From: Chrysogorgia sp. JL179-B06
Lineage: Eukaryota; Cnidaria; Anthozoa; Scleralcyonacea; Chrysogorgiidae
Direction: 5' to 3'
NCBI GenBank assembly: GCA_035772405.1
Contig: JAYKKM010000159.1
Span: 1,184,501-1,248,500 of the forward strand
Length of the DNA: 64,000 bases
The notes under the pieces are model-generated. The model was not told the origin of the DNA and searched no databases. It was given only the letters and a program-made list of their open reading frames with translations. The first letter of the stretch is position 1. Every line of letters begins with the position of its first letter. This document shows, in pieces, positions 54,500-64,000 of the stretch. A program made the position numbers and the translations under genes.

Positions 54500-57180
54500 C
54501 AAACACTGAATTAATACACAAACAGGACACTTTCTTGAGGTGTTCCAGTGCTGGTAATTTTGAAACCTAATTCAGCAGTATGCCAAAGCTATAAACATCT
54601 GTTGCAGCACATGGATGATACAACCCGTCATATAATGCACAGGGTTAATGACAATGTGTTGATAGTTACATTTGTAAAGTTTCTTTTATTACTTGGAATT
54701 TTCTTTACTACACAATTTCTTATATAATTTGCCTTATTTAAAATTCAAATATACTATTTTAGGTTCTAATTGCATAGCAGAACCGTGGATAACCATAATA
54801 TTATCTGACTTAATGTCACAATGGACAATACCCATTGTGTGTAAATAAAAACATCCATCACAACACTTGCCCAGGCTATCCAACTAATTATTTTGCACAA
54901 GAGAAATAGAAGCAATACATTTCAACAATGAAAATACTGTTCAGCATTTTGAATCAGTCAGACCACAAAATTCCATAATAAGTAATTTGGGATTAATATC
55001 AAGGCAAACACAAAGGGAGAACATCTGTTGGAAACTCGAGTCAAAATAGACATCAACAGAATTACACTATATCACCTTCTGCGACCGGTAATAATAATAT
55101 TATTATCAGGTGGGGTCTGCACACAGGCTACAACAAGTACAGATTCACCAGAAACATGTAACCTCGTAAGCTTACAAGCTCCAAAACAACCCTTTCCTAG
55201 AATGATTCTCTTTTCTTTATCATTCAAAACTAAATTTAGCTGATCTCTTCTTATAGCTTTTACATTTCTTAACTTTTCACATTTTAAGAATTGTAGTTCT
55301 GAGCTTATCATTTTCAGATCTCAAATAAACTACATATGACTTCAGGCTATTAATTGCCTTTTTCATCTATCTTCTATTAAATAAAAGTTTCTTCTCCTTC
55401 TTTAGTTGTTGTCTTTTCTTTCTATTCTTTTAGTGCTTTTCCAGATTCATATGTATTCTATATGTTTGGAAAAATATCAGTAATCATATTTCTAATCTGT
55501 ACAGTTCTGTTCCTACACAGCATCTTCGCACCCACACATCGTGTTTAGGACAGAGTTCCAGAACATGAAAATGTTCTGCTCACAGCCCTGCAGGTTCCCA
55601 AAGAGTGTGCAGCCCATGTATATCATAGTACAGACCGTAGAAATGTGATTAAATAATATATTTCTAAATCAAACATATAACATTGATAGATTTTTTATAT
55701 ACAAGTGTAAAGCTAATTAGGAAACATTATTTTGCTTCAAGGGCAGCATAACCAGAGAATTGTATATGTTGTGCAGTTCTACAAACTCTTAAAACCTAAA
55801 AGTGATCTTACTCTCTGGGGAAAAAGGGCCGCCAAATCATAAGAATGATAATAGGATATAATACATTTCCCTGTCCATTGAATTTCTATCCAATAAGCTG
55901 AAATAAATGTGAATGTCCATAATATTTGCCAGTTCAGGCATTCAGAAACTGTCCGTCTATTTATTTATTAATCCTAAGCTTCCTATAACTTGTTGAATAA
56001 TTTTCTCGATAGAACTGTCAAAGATTCAATGATAAAAGATCTTTAAATCGTAGGCATTAGACAAAATTGCAATAATTGAGTCTTAACTAGCTTAAATAGG
56101 AGAAGATTAAACATACACATCAAAATTACTAAGGTTAAATATATTGGAATGTAAAATATGGCAATTTTAAGACTTCTGCACAGATGAAGCCACGTTGGCG
56201 ACAGCCGATACACCTACTCGGGAGAACTAGCTTGGTTGGGAGAACTATCGGCAGACGATGGCGATTGTCATTGTGAGCCTCGGCTAGAAGTGTTTGGTAC
56301 ATGTACACCATCTGACCATCATCTTCATTCTCGCCGTCACTCGCACACGCACACTACAAATATAACAAACAGAGAAGCTGGAATTTAATAGTACAAGGCT
56401 CGTATTCGTTTTGTAGCTTATATACGCAACAATTTGAATAAGCTTAGTAGCGAAATCGACAGTCCAGTGATCAGGTCGACACGGAGATCAGCCATGTTGA
56501 AAATTCTTCCACAGCGGACAATCCAACTACGAGGCGTTTCTTGAACGTATTTCCTGAGAAAAGTAACATCTTTATAACACTAAATATTAAGTGAACAAAA
56601 TACTGTATCGAACGCGAGTTTAGCGCTAGATTTTATCCGATTTTCCTTCTTCGAATGCAAATATAAATCCCAACGGTCACTTGTAGAATAGGCGCCAAAT
56701 ACGCAAATAGTTTCTACGCATGCTCTGAACCTCTGAATGAATATATCGCGGGCGCATACATTCTCGTTCCCAGAGCCCGGGTCGTCTGCGCCGGGTTTTC
56801 GAATAGAACATTATTTTGTTAGTCTAGTATGATAGAAATTGTTAAAAAGTTACAATGTATAAAATTTGCGAAATCGAAAATTTTAACGTGAATTCTTACC
56901 TTCTCTTTAATTACGTCGCTAAGAAATCCCTTGAATTTCTGGCGAAATTTGAATGAAGGAAAAAAGTGTCTCATTTCTGCGTCAACTTCGTACAAGGCTG
57001 TCATGTCCTCGCCATTTAATTCTTCACTTTCTACATATACAAATATAAAAAATCACATTTATTACACAATATTGATCAAAAAGATAGAACTGCAAATCTG
57101 CAATATATAGTGTCATTGCAGTAAAAGTATATAATATCGCGAAACTTACCGATACGTTCCACGACCTTCTGGGAAATCAT
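54500..57180 (-). pseudogene. Protein-kinase-like gene with SAM-like N-terminus, carried in element C
   Basis: Exon 1 (57150-57180) encodes MISQKVVERI, then GTAAGT. Exon 2 (57030-56900) follows a TATGTAG acceptor, is exactly in phase (44 codons with the carried base) and ends at GTAAGA. Its sequence (EELNGEDMTALYEVD, MRHFFPSFKFRQKFKGFL) resembles a SAM domain. Exon 3 starts at 56353 after TATTTGTAG in phase, CACASDGENEDDG. Further pieces match a kinase domain. The glycine loop ILGKGCFGACKLTRL is near 55180-55235, after a possible coiled coil. The catalytic loop YLHTMGIVHCDIKSDNIMV is at about 54795-54852, its exon starting at 54883. Subdomain IX, TDVYSFGILL, is near 54570. The beta-3 lysine, the DFG motif and several junctions were not found, so this is probably decayed or incomplete. 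Function cannot be assigned. Confidence 0.6.
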
Positions 57181-57439
57181 GGGACAGCAACCAATCTTTT
57201 ACTTCTGAACATAAAAATGTTGTCTGGAAGCATCCATATTGATGCAGCACGATGTAGCTGGTTAAGTCTAACTCGCAAAACGGTTAAAATGTATGATGTA
57301 TCCGTACTAACCAGAATGGCCTATATTTATACTATTGTCTTACTGGCCAAACATGCCACTTGAAATTAGATAGATGATATTCTCGACCAATAAAAACTAT
57401 CGAGAAGATAATATCAATGCTTTCACGCGCGTCGCTTTA

Positions 57440-58150
57440 ACACGCGCGAGCCGATTACACAGAGAGAACTATTTGGCAGGAGAGTCGATTTGAGACACGG
57501 TCGAGTCGACTTGAAACGCGCGAGTCGATTTGACACGCCCTAGTCGATTTGACAGCCGGGAGTCGATTTAACACACACGGATCGATTTGACACGTGCGAG
57601 TCGATTTGACACGTGCGAGTCGATTTGACACGCGCGAGTTGATTTGACACGCGTTAGTCGATTTGACAATTGACATGAGTCGATTTGAAACTCGGGGGTC
57701 GATATGACACGCGGGCGTCGATTTGAAGTACGGGAGCTCAATTGGGCACGAGGGAGTCGATTTGACAACGGAGTCGATTTGCCACCGGGAGTCGATTTGA
57801 CAAATGGGTCGATTTGACATGTGTAAGAGCCGATTCGGAAAAAGAGAGCCAAAATGAATTCATTGGGGGCTGGTATGGACATCATAAGTAGCGCTGCAAG
57901 TGGAGCCGTAACAGCCCCGGGAATGAGAGTCGTTTTGATCTGTGGGGCTGAATTGGAAAACGGTGGGGCTGAATTGAAAAATGGCAGGGCTGTTTTGGAA
58001 ACGGGTAGGGCCAAATTAGCTTTTTAGTGTACCTAAAATGGCCCTGTTAGTGTCGATCTAGCTCTCGAATACCAAAATGGCTTTCACGTAGGGCCAAAAC
58101 AGCTTCGGCTCCAACAGGGCTAAAACGAAATTTGGGGTCGTTTCAACCCT
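57440..58150 (-). repeat. Right subterminal repeats of element C
   Basis: 57470-57830 holds about 20 units of ~17-20 bp around GAGTCGATTTGACACG. Then 57840-58150 holds GGGGCTGAATTGG, CCAAAATGGC and GGGGTCGTTTC motifs, as in the left block. Confidence 0.88.
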
Positions 58151-58165
58151 TTTTCATTTACAGTG

Positions 58166-58520
58166 TATATTATAGGTATATTTGGCATTTCACTCGATCA
58201 AACTACATGTTGAAAGGATTAATGGTGAAGGAAAATTTCGAGTGTTGGAATACATACATTTTAAGACCAAACCGGGACCAGTTGCGAAAAATGCAACTTA
58301 GCGGCCTTCCGGTAGGAATTGAACCCGCGACCCTGCGATTGCTAATGCAGCGCTCTGACCACTGAGCTACGGAAGCCGTTGCCGTGAGCCTAGTCACGAG
58401 TTCTGTATATATGGTGGTAATGCCGGGATAAGATTCTGGGTATATTATAGGTAATATTTGGCATTTCACTCGATCAAACTACATGTTGAAAGGATTAATG
58501 GTGAAGGAAAATTTCGAGTG
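58166..58520 (-). repeat. 276-bp tRNA-like units resuming after element C
   Basis: One full unit (tRNA-like part 58303-58377) and the start of another, breaking off at about 58520 at the PLE. Confidence 0.9.
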
Positions 58521-58800
58521 AAAATTTCGAGAGTAGAAAGTAGCCAATCAAATGCACGGGAAATAAACTAACTAATAATTAATGAGATGGGAAAAGTTAA
58601 GTCATTTACTATTTTTACAGTCGATCAATAAGCAGACTGAGGGGGTGGGATAAATGACAGGTCCAATATTCAAGGGGATTAGGCGATAATAATAGAAACA
58701 AAGACTTGAAAAGGAATGAGCATAAGCTGATAATAAAAAGTTCATAAGCTAATAATAAAAAGTTCCAAGCAAAATAAAATGACAAAAAGCTTTTACGAAA

Positions 58801-60003
58801 TTAAATAAAAGAAAAACGTTCGTTAAGACCAAGAGGATGTGTGGTGCCAAGTTTAAAAATGAGACGCTTCTCTTGCCGCTTGCGGTTATCGTTGCCACCG
58901 GAAATGGGAAGGATGGCACAGAATTTAATGTCTGAAACCAAATGGTTGGAGCTGTTGAAATGCCGGGCTACAGGTTTGTCACCATCATTGATCCTCACGG
59001 AACGAAGATGTTCAGCAAACCTGTCTGAAAGGCGTCGCCCAGTTTCACCAATGTAGATTTTAGGGCATTTATCGCAAGAAATGCAATAAATTATGTTGGT
59101 GGACGTGCATGAAAAAGCATGACGGATTGTGTGGTCGAATTTGGGGGCAGTAATAACTTTAGTGGGATTGAGAAAAGGGCATGTGTTACAGCGGGAACGG
59201 CCGCAAGAAAATGTTCCCGCTGGTGCCGAGGTATTAAGTTTAAGGGCACTATGTACTAAGGAGTCACGAATGTTTTTATTACGGCGAAAAGATACCAAAG
59301 GGTTGTCGGTGAAAATGGCTGACGTCTCAGGATCATTTTGTAAAATGTGAAAATTCCGATTAATAATATTTTTAACTTTAAAATTGAGAGGATGAAATGT
59401 TAGAACTAAAGGAATTTTATTGTTTGAAACTCGTTCCAAAGATGGTTCAAGGGCGTCTAAACGGGGGACGAGAAAAGCTTTCTGAACGGCGAGGTCTAAA
59501 AGGTTGGTAGGGTAACCACGTTGGACAAAAAAAGATCTCATTTCTATTGATTTGACTTGAAAATCTTGGTCATCGCTACATAAGCGGCGAAGACGCAATA
59601 ATTGAGAGTAAGGGATGGATTGCTTAGTGTGGTTGGGATGAGAGGATGAAAATAGAAGATAACTATGGGAGTCAGTAGGCTTGTACGAGACCGACGTTTT
59701 CAGCGAATCACCATTAATCGAAATTAAAATATCAAGGAACGACACAGAGGTCTCGCTGATTTCACACGTGAACTTCAGAGCAGGATGAAAATCATCAACA
59801 AAGTTGATGAACTGCTCTAAAAGGACACGTGAACACGACGCTGTTCCTAAACAGTCATCGATAAATCTTCCGAAAAAATTAGGCAAGGGACCCGTGTATT
59901 GTTCAAAGATCTGTTTTTCAACATAACCAACAAATAAGTTAGCATAGCTTGGACCCATTTTGGTGCCAATCGCAACACCACTTATTTGTTGATAATGTTC
60001 ACC
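58801..60003 (-). pseudogene. PLE RT/GIY-YIG fragment, 5'-truncated
   Basis: About 400 codons open from the minus-strand side of 60003 to the normal stop. RT motif C (FIDD) and the whole GIY-YIG domain (IYIGETGRRLSDRF) are present. Motif A and the N-terminal half are missing. Differs from the 17-kb copy at scattered positions (for example PLPNFF for PLPDFF, VGYVE kept). Confidence 0.88.
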
Positions 60004-60072
60004 AGTTTCTATTATTATCGCCTAATCCCCTTGAATATTGGACCTGTCATTTATCCCACCCCCTCAGTCTGC

Positions 60073-60515
60073 TTATTTAATTTAATTTAATTTGTTTTCG
60101 TGTTTACATACACAAGGCAAGACACAACAGGGATGTTCAGCCCTAGTCATGGTGTCTTACCCTAAGAATTAACAAACATACATAATACATTACATATATA
60201 ACTATAACATTTACATATTACTATATCACAGCCTGTGATACGCTTATTATATCACTTATTACAACAAATACATTATACTAACACACACACTCACGTACGC
60301 ACGCACAGTTAATATTAACAACAAATACTGAAGTTCTGCGATTCAAGGTCTCTGACAGAATTACAATTTAAACATATTGAGCGCCAGGTAGATATAATAT
60401 CAGTATTGAATGTGTTCTGGAGAGCGACAAAGTATCTTGATTTTAAATAATTTTTAAAGAGACTATATTTGTTAATTTCTTTTGTTTGTTTGTTTCTTTT
60501 GTTTGTTTCTTTTGT
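60073..60515 (-). mobile_element. 5'-truncated LINE 3' end inserted in the PLE tail
   Basis: On the minus strand it ends GGGCTGAACATCCCTGTTGT, a short spacer and an (AAATT)n tail, as LINE 3' UTRs do. Flanking TTATT occurs on both sides. Removing it rejoins the PLE sequence at GCTTATTGATCGAC. Confidence 0.7.
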
Positions 60516-60680
60516 TTTATTGATCGACTGTAAAAATAGTAAATGACTTAACTTTTCCCATCTCATTAATTATTAGTTAGTTTATTTCCCGTGCATTAGT
60601 TAGTTTATTTCCCGTGCTTTCTACCTGTGACACCCTTTTGGCATATATATAAGCCCTATTTATTTTATTTCATCTCGTCT

Positions 60681-60715
60681 TACTCTGATGAAGGGCTCCG
60701 CTCGAAACGTCAGTA
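60681..60715 (+). ncRNA. PLE hammerhead-like motif
   Basis: Identical to 21476-21510. Confidence 0.6.
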
Positions 60716-60782
60716 TCTCGTCGCTAAATTCTTGGCAGTTTACCACCTTTTCACTTTGATATATATATATATATATATATAT

Positions 60783-61490
60783 ATAAGCCGCACATGGTAG
60801 GGTAACTCCTTATAAGGTAGTAAAAGACAACCAAATGAAGACAACCAAATGGCGGCCATTCGCGAGTGGTAATTTGACGAACAATATAAAGAGGTTTTTA
60901 CGAAGAGTATACACCTTAGCGTATATAACAGGCACGTGTGTTATGTATTTAGACTCGCTAATTCCAAATCTGTTTTCAGAATTGAAAACGGTTAAATATT
61001 TATCGAGATACAGTGTAACGTTCAAAATAATATACGACAATAATATATAAAAATAATATAAGTAGATAAACCGTTTTTACGAAGGGTATATGCACCTTCT
61101 CGGAATATAATACGCACGTATTATATGTATTATAACTTGGTAATTCCGAATCTGATTTCAGGATTGAAATCAAGTACATATTGGCCGAGATAACGTTCAA
61201 AATCTACGTGCGATATCTGTTAATGGAAGAGGAAGTGTTATGATCGGCAGCCGGTTATTTAATCAGCAAACGACTGTAAATAAGTATTATTATTTTGCTA
61301 TCTGTCGAGCGTGCTGTCTGAGCGTAGTGGTTAGTTTTAAGGGTTGCGATGCCGAGTATCGCGAGTTCAAATCCCACAACGGACATCCTTTCTGTGAGTT
61401 TTCTTCTTTTAATTTATCATTCCTTCATTTTTTGTTTTGATTTTTAACGGTTAGGATTATGATTAGGGTTTATTTTAGAATTATTGTTAC
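60783..61490 (+). repeat. Interspersed repeat X with tRNA-like part
   Basis: Inverted relative of 44110-44790. The tRNA-like segment is at about 61308-61378: TGTC/GACA stem ends, GCGTAGTGGTTAG as A box and GAGTTCAAATCCC as B box. Starts at (TA)n. Confidence 0.75.
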
Positions 61491-62372
61491 GATTACCGAC
61501 TGCCGGTCATACGCGGTCTGTGGGTCCTAAAAATAGAGGAGAGAACAGCTTTCAGAAAAGCAATTTAGCCAGTACTTCAAAAGATAAGCACAATTTGCCG
61601 TGCCTCAAAAATAGTATTCATATTAAGTAATCAGGATTTTGTTTAAAATATTATAGAATACAAAATCAAGCGAAATATACCTCAAATATACTATACTACA
61701 AAACGATATATTACTTGGTATAAGGTATATATATTTTACGGCAACACACCAATGTTTAAGAAATTTGAAGAATATGAGCGGAAAAACTATTGTTCATAAA
61801 GTATAAATACTCGACACTCGGAAGGCCTTCGAGTTTTCTTCGTGTAAAAGCGTGACGCACACACGAGGAATAAATAATGTAACTATTTTTAGCAGCCAAT
61901 CAGAGATCGCAGCACGTTCTTCATTTAGTCGCTAGTCTTCCCAACCTCGTACCCCGCTTCAGAATTAAGACCCTGGTGACGCTGGTCACGTGTCTCCCAG
62001 AATCTGGGGGGATCAGCTAAAGTGGCAATGTCTCAACAGCGAACCCCGAAAACGGGTAGAGCTCCTTGAAATCTTCCGACTGGATAAGCACGTAAACTGT
62101 AAAAGTGGTAAACAGCCGTAGAGCATTTACACCAGATAAAGAGGCAAGTTTGTCTTGACAAAATAAAATTGTGTTATTTTTGAAACATTTTCTTTCGAAA
62201 CCCGTAATAAAAAACCAATAAATTGTACAAGTTCAGCATTGCCATTGCGTGTAGAAATAAATTGCGTTTTCCAATTCTCTACTTTTGTAAAACTTTTAAT
62301 TAAAATATAACGAGTTTGTCTTGAACGTTGTTGTTCTTGTCACTTCGTTATGTGAACTGTCGTGTTCTTTCT
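61491..62372. other. No gene recognised
   Basis: Unique-looking sequence, no repeats or supported frames noticed. Confidence 0.4.
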
Positions 62373-62860
62373 TCATGTTGCCGCCGCGAAAAAATTGTAT
62401 AATATATCACTCTGAAAAAGAGCGACTCCTTGTTTGGTAGACAAGAACGCTCCTTGATGTGTGAATATAAATTCATAATCCGCATTCTTTAAACGTAATT
62501 CATCGTAATCGACGTTTGTTTGATTCAAAACAGCAGCTCTATTTCGTACACTGTTTATCTTGCGTAGTTGATTGTCCACGGGAGTGTGAACTTGTAACCT
62601 GATCTACTGTTCTTTGCTGATAATAACGGGATATAATAGATTTCCGTAACACTAAAACATTCGTGTATCAGTGTGGATATCCCCTCCCTTGCGACATTTT
62701 CTATCTCCGAAGCGGGGGGACGAGGTTGTACCTGGGTTGTACTCAGATGAGGTGCGAAGGTCGTCCCGGCCTGCATTGCGCTTTGTTTTCTTCTTATTTG
62801 CTCTGGCGTAAAGTCGGCGGACAAAATATATAGTTTTTCAGTGGTGCTTTTTTGTTTCAA
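62373..62860 (-). CDS. Two overlapping minus-strand frames, hypothetical
   Basis: The upstream frame (62555-62860) reads LYILSADFTPEQIRRKQSAM, then a proline-rich part. The downstream frame (62373-62579) reads MDNQLRKINSVRNRAAVLNQ and ends FAAAT. Both have protein-like composition and overlap in different registers by about 25 bases, so this could be one gene with a frameshift. An acceptor-like TTAAAACACAG lies just before the first. No family recognised. Confidence 0.35.
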
Positions 62861-64000
62861 AACCTGTGTTTTAAAAGGTAAGCTTTCTATATGATGTTTT
62901 TAGTTTAATCCAACAGATGTTACTCTGGTTTTTTTTGTCGTAGCATACTTGTTTCGGATCAATAAACAATTTTTTTGTTGATGCCTTCACGGGTCACAAA
63001 ATTTTGCTGTAAAGTGATGTGCGAATATGTGTACTTATTTAACGAAGTGCGAACGCAAACACAACACTGGATAGGTTATTATAACAAGCTGAAAATTCTC
63101 TTTCAGTTAATAGTAAAAAATTTCTTGTTGCTCCATGAACTTAATTACAGTTAGACATTGAAAAACCACTATTTTTCAATTTGCGAGAAAATCGTACGCG
63201 CATAACACATCTCTGTTCCGCCATAAAAAGTAGGCTTTGGAACTTGAATTTTGTGCAGATTATAGTTTAAGCCTTTTACTCTGTCGTCAGTAACTTTTTA
63301 GATATCCGAGAAGTATATTTGCGATGAAATATCAGTTTCTTCACTAGGACTATTTCTTGTTGGTGGTTATATTGCATTTAGTTGCCTTGAATTATTCAAA
63401 TATATTTACCGTAATATTTGATGAAATCTTTAAAAAATTTGTTCGGTGTGTATATGAAAGAATTTGCTTTCTTTTCGTACAAATTTTTTTCTTGTTGCTC
63501 CACAATTTAAACGAGAAGAGGTCTGTGAAATTCCGCATCTTCTCGATTATGGCTTCGCCATTCGTCAGATTGACAGCAAAACGTGCCTATGACGCATGTT
63601 GTTTTGGTTTACGTTTCCCCGCTCGATCTTACTTTTATTTGGCGCTCGAAATTATTTGCCGGTTGTCAGAACACTAAGTAATTCGTCTATTGGTATTTGA
63701 TCCTTTCAGGAAACGCAAACGAAATGTTCAAGAGACTAATGGCAAATTATATGTTGTGCCATTGTAAGCTCAAACGTTTGTGACTAATTTGCTATCCTTC
63801 AACAATGATTTATGTGTGTGCATACTGTCCGTATATCTATGCGAGAGTTGAGTTCATCCTCTCCCCATTGACATTGTCCGTGTTTAATAACAATAATCCA
63901 AGTTGTTTTGTACATGGCTCCTTTAAGATTTATTTACTTCTTTACTCCACAGTACCCCATGACATACCATTTAATTGTTGTTGTAAAATACAGAGAATTT
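62861..64000. other. No supported gene
   Basis: A plus-strand GTAAGC donor-like site at about 62878 and a hydrophobic frame at 63357-63677 lack further support. Confidence 0.4.

Larger units (their letters stand above)
50511..58165. mobile_element. Element C: CMC-like DNA transposon, 7.66 kb, carrying a kinase-like gene
   Basis: The left end CACTGTAAATGAAAAAGGG is matched inverted at the right end. TA is duplicated at 50509-50510 and 58166-58167. Joining the flanks restores the 276-bp unit. Subterminal repeat blocks lie at both ends. Termini resemble element A (CACWGTAA). The interior holds a multi-exon kinase-like gene on the minus strand and no transposase that I can see. Confidence 0.75.
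58533..60760 (-). mobile_element. Penelope-like element copy, truncated, with inverted tail
   Basis: The minus-strand C-terminal half of the same PLE family as 17-21 kb ends at about 60003, inside motif B. A plus-strand copy of the 3' UTR and terminus (60004-60072 and 60516-60757) is attached, split by a LINE tail insertion. The terminus meets (TA)n at 60758. Confidence 0.85.

Noticed and set aside
57455..58014. Serine/arginine-rich frames on the minus strand
   Set aside because: They arise from the GTCGATTTGACACG repeats in the right subterminal block.
63357..63677. 106-codon hydrophobic frame near the window end
   Set aside because: No motif, no splice signals; phenylalanine- and leucine-rich as expected from T-rich DNA.

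Overview
This is a repeat-saturated, AT-rich stretch of an animal nuclear genome. There are no operons or bacterial signals. There are intron-bearing gene pieces, long (TA)n microsatellites, a BEL/Pao LTR element, a CR1/L2-type LINE, Penelope-like elements (PLEs), tRNA-derived repeats, and TTAGGG-type repeats inside the sequence. A basal metazoan such as a cnidarian fits best; that is inference from style, not a database match.

Host coding content is small. A fucosyltransferase-like exon lies at 59-1270. The last exon of an unidentified acidic protein (22470-33626) is cut in two by a transposon. Single ATG-plus-donor exons are scattered (8221-8373, 14957-14998, 25047-25089). A degenerate kinase-like gene (54500-57180, minus) lies inside a transposon.

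Three large elements show terminal inverted repeats, 2-bp target duplications and long subterminal repeat blocks, the signature of the CACTA/Mirage/Chapaev (CMC) type. Element A (4238-10539) sits in a hammerhead-ribozyme repeat array. Element B (22517-33553) sits in a coding exon and itself holds the BEL element. Element C (50511-58165) sits in a tRNA-like repeat array and carries the kinase gene. Removing each one restores its target sequence exactly or nearly so. Two further termini (11511 and 43503) may bound a fourth, 32-kb nested element.

The most interesting small elements are 231-bp repeats with type I hammerhead ribozymes (1546-1775, 3974-4237, 10540-11449). A second hammerhead family lies at 16761-16936, and hammerhead-like motifs occur in the PLE termini (17.1, 21.5, 36.4 and 60.7 kb). 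These resemble non-autonomous retrozymes and their PLE partners. The monomer at 1546-1775 has its 5' end exactly at the predicted self-cleavage site and lies between (TA)n tracts.

Region by region: 0-1.3 kb gene; 1.3-4.2 kb TA tracts, retrozyme copies and a PLE pseudogene; 4.2-10.5 kb element A; 10.5-11.45 kb retrozyme array; 11.5-16.7 kb mostly non-coding with foldback repeats; 16.7-21.6 kb hammerhead unit and inverted PLE; 22.5-33.6 kb element B with BEL; 34-38 kb PLE remnants; 38.9-42.5 kb LINE; 43-48 kb tRNA-like repeats ending in a 3-kb palindromic array of 276-bp units; 48-50.5 kb foldback and 223-bp repeats; 50.5-58.2 kb element C; 58.5-60.8 kb PLE; 60.8-64 kb a tRNA-headed repeat and unassigned sequence.
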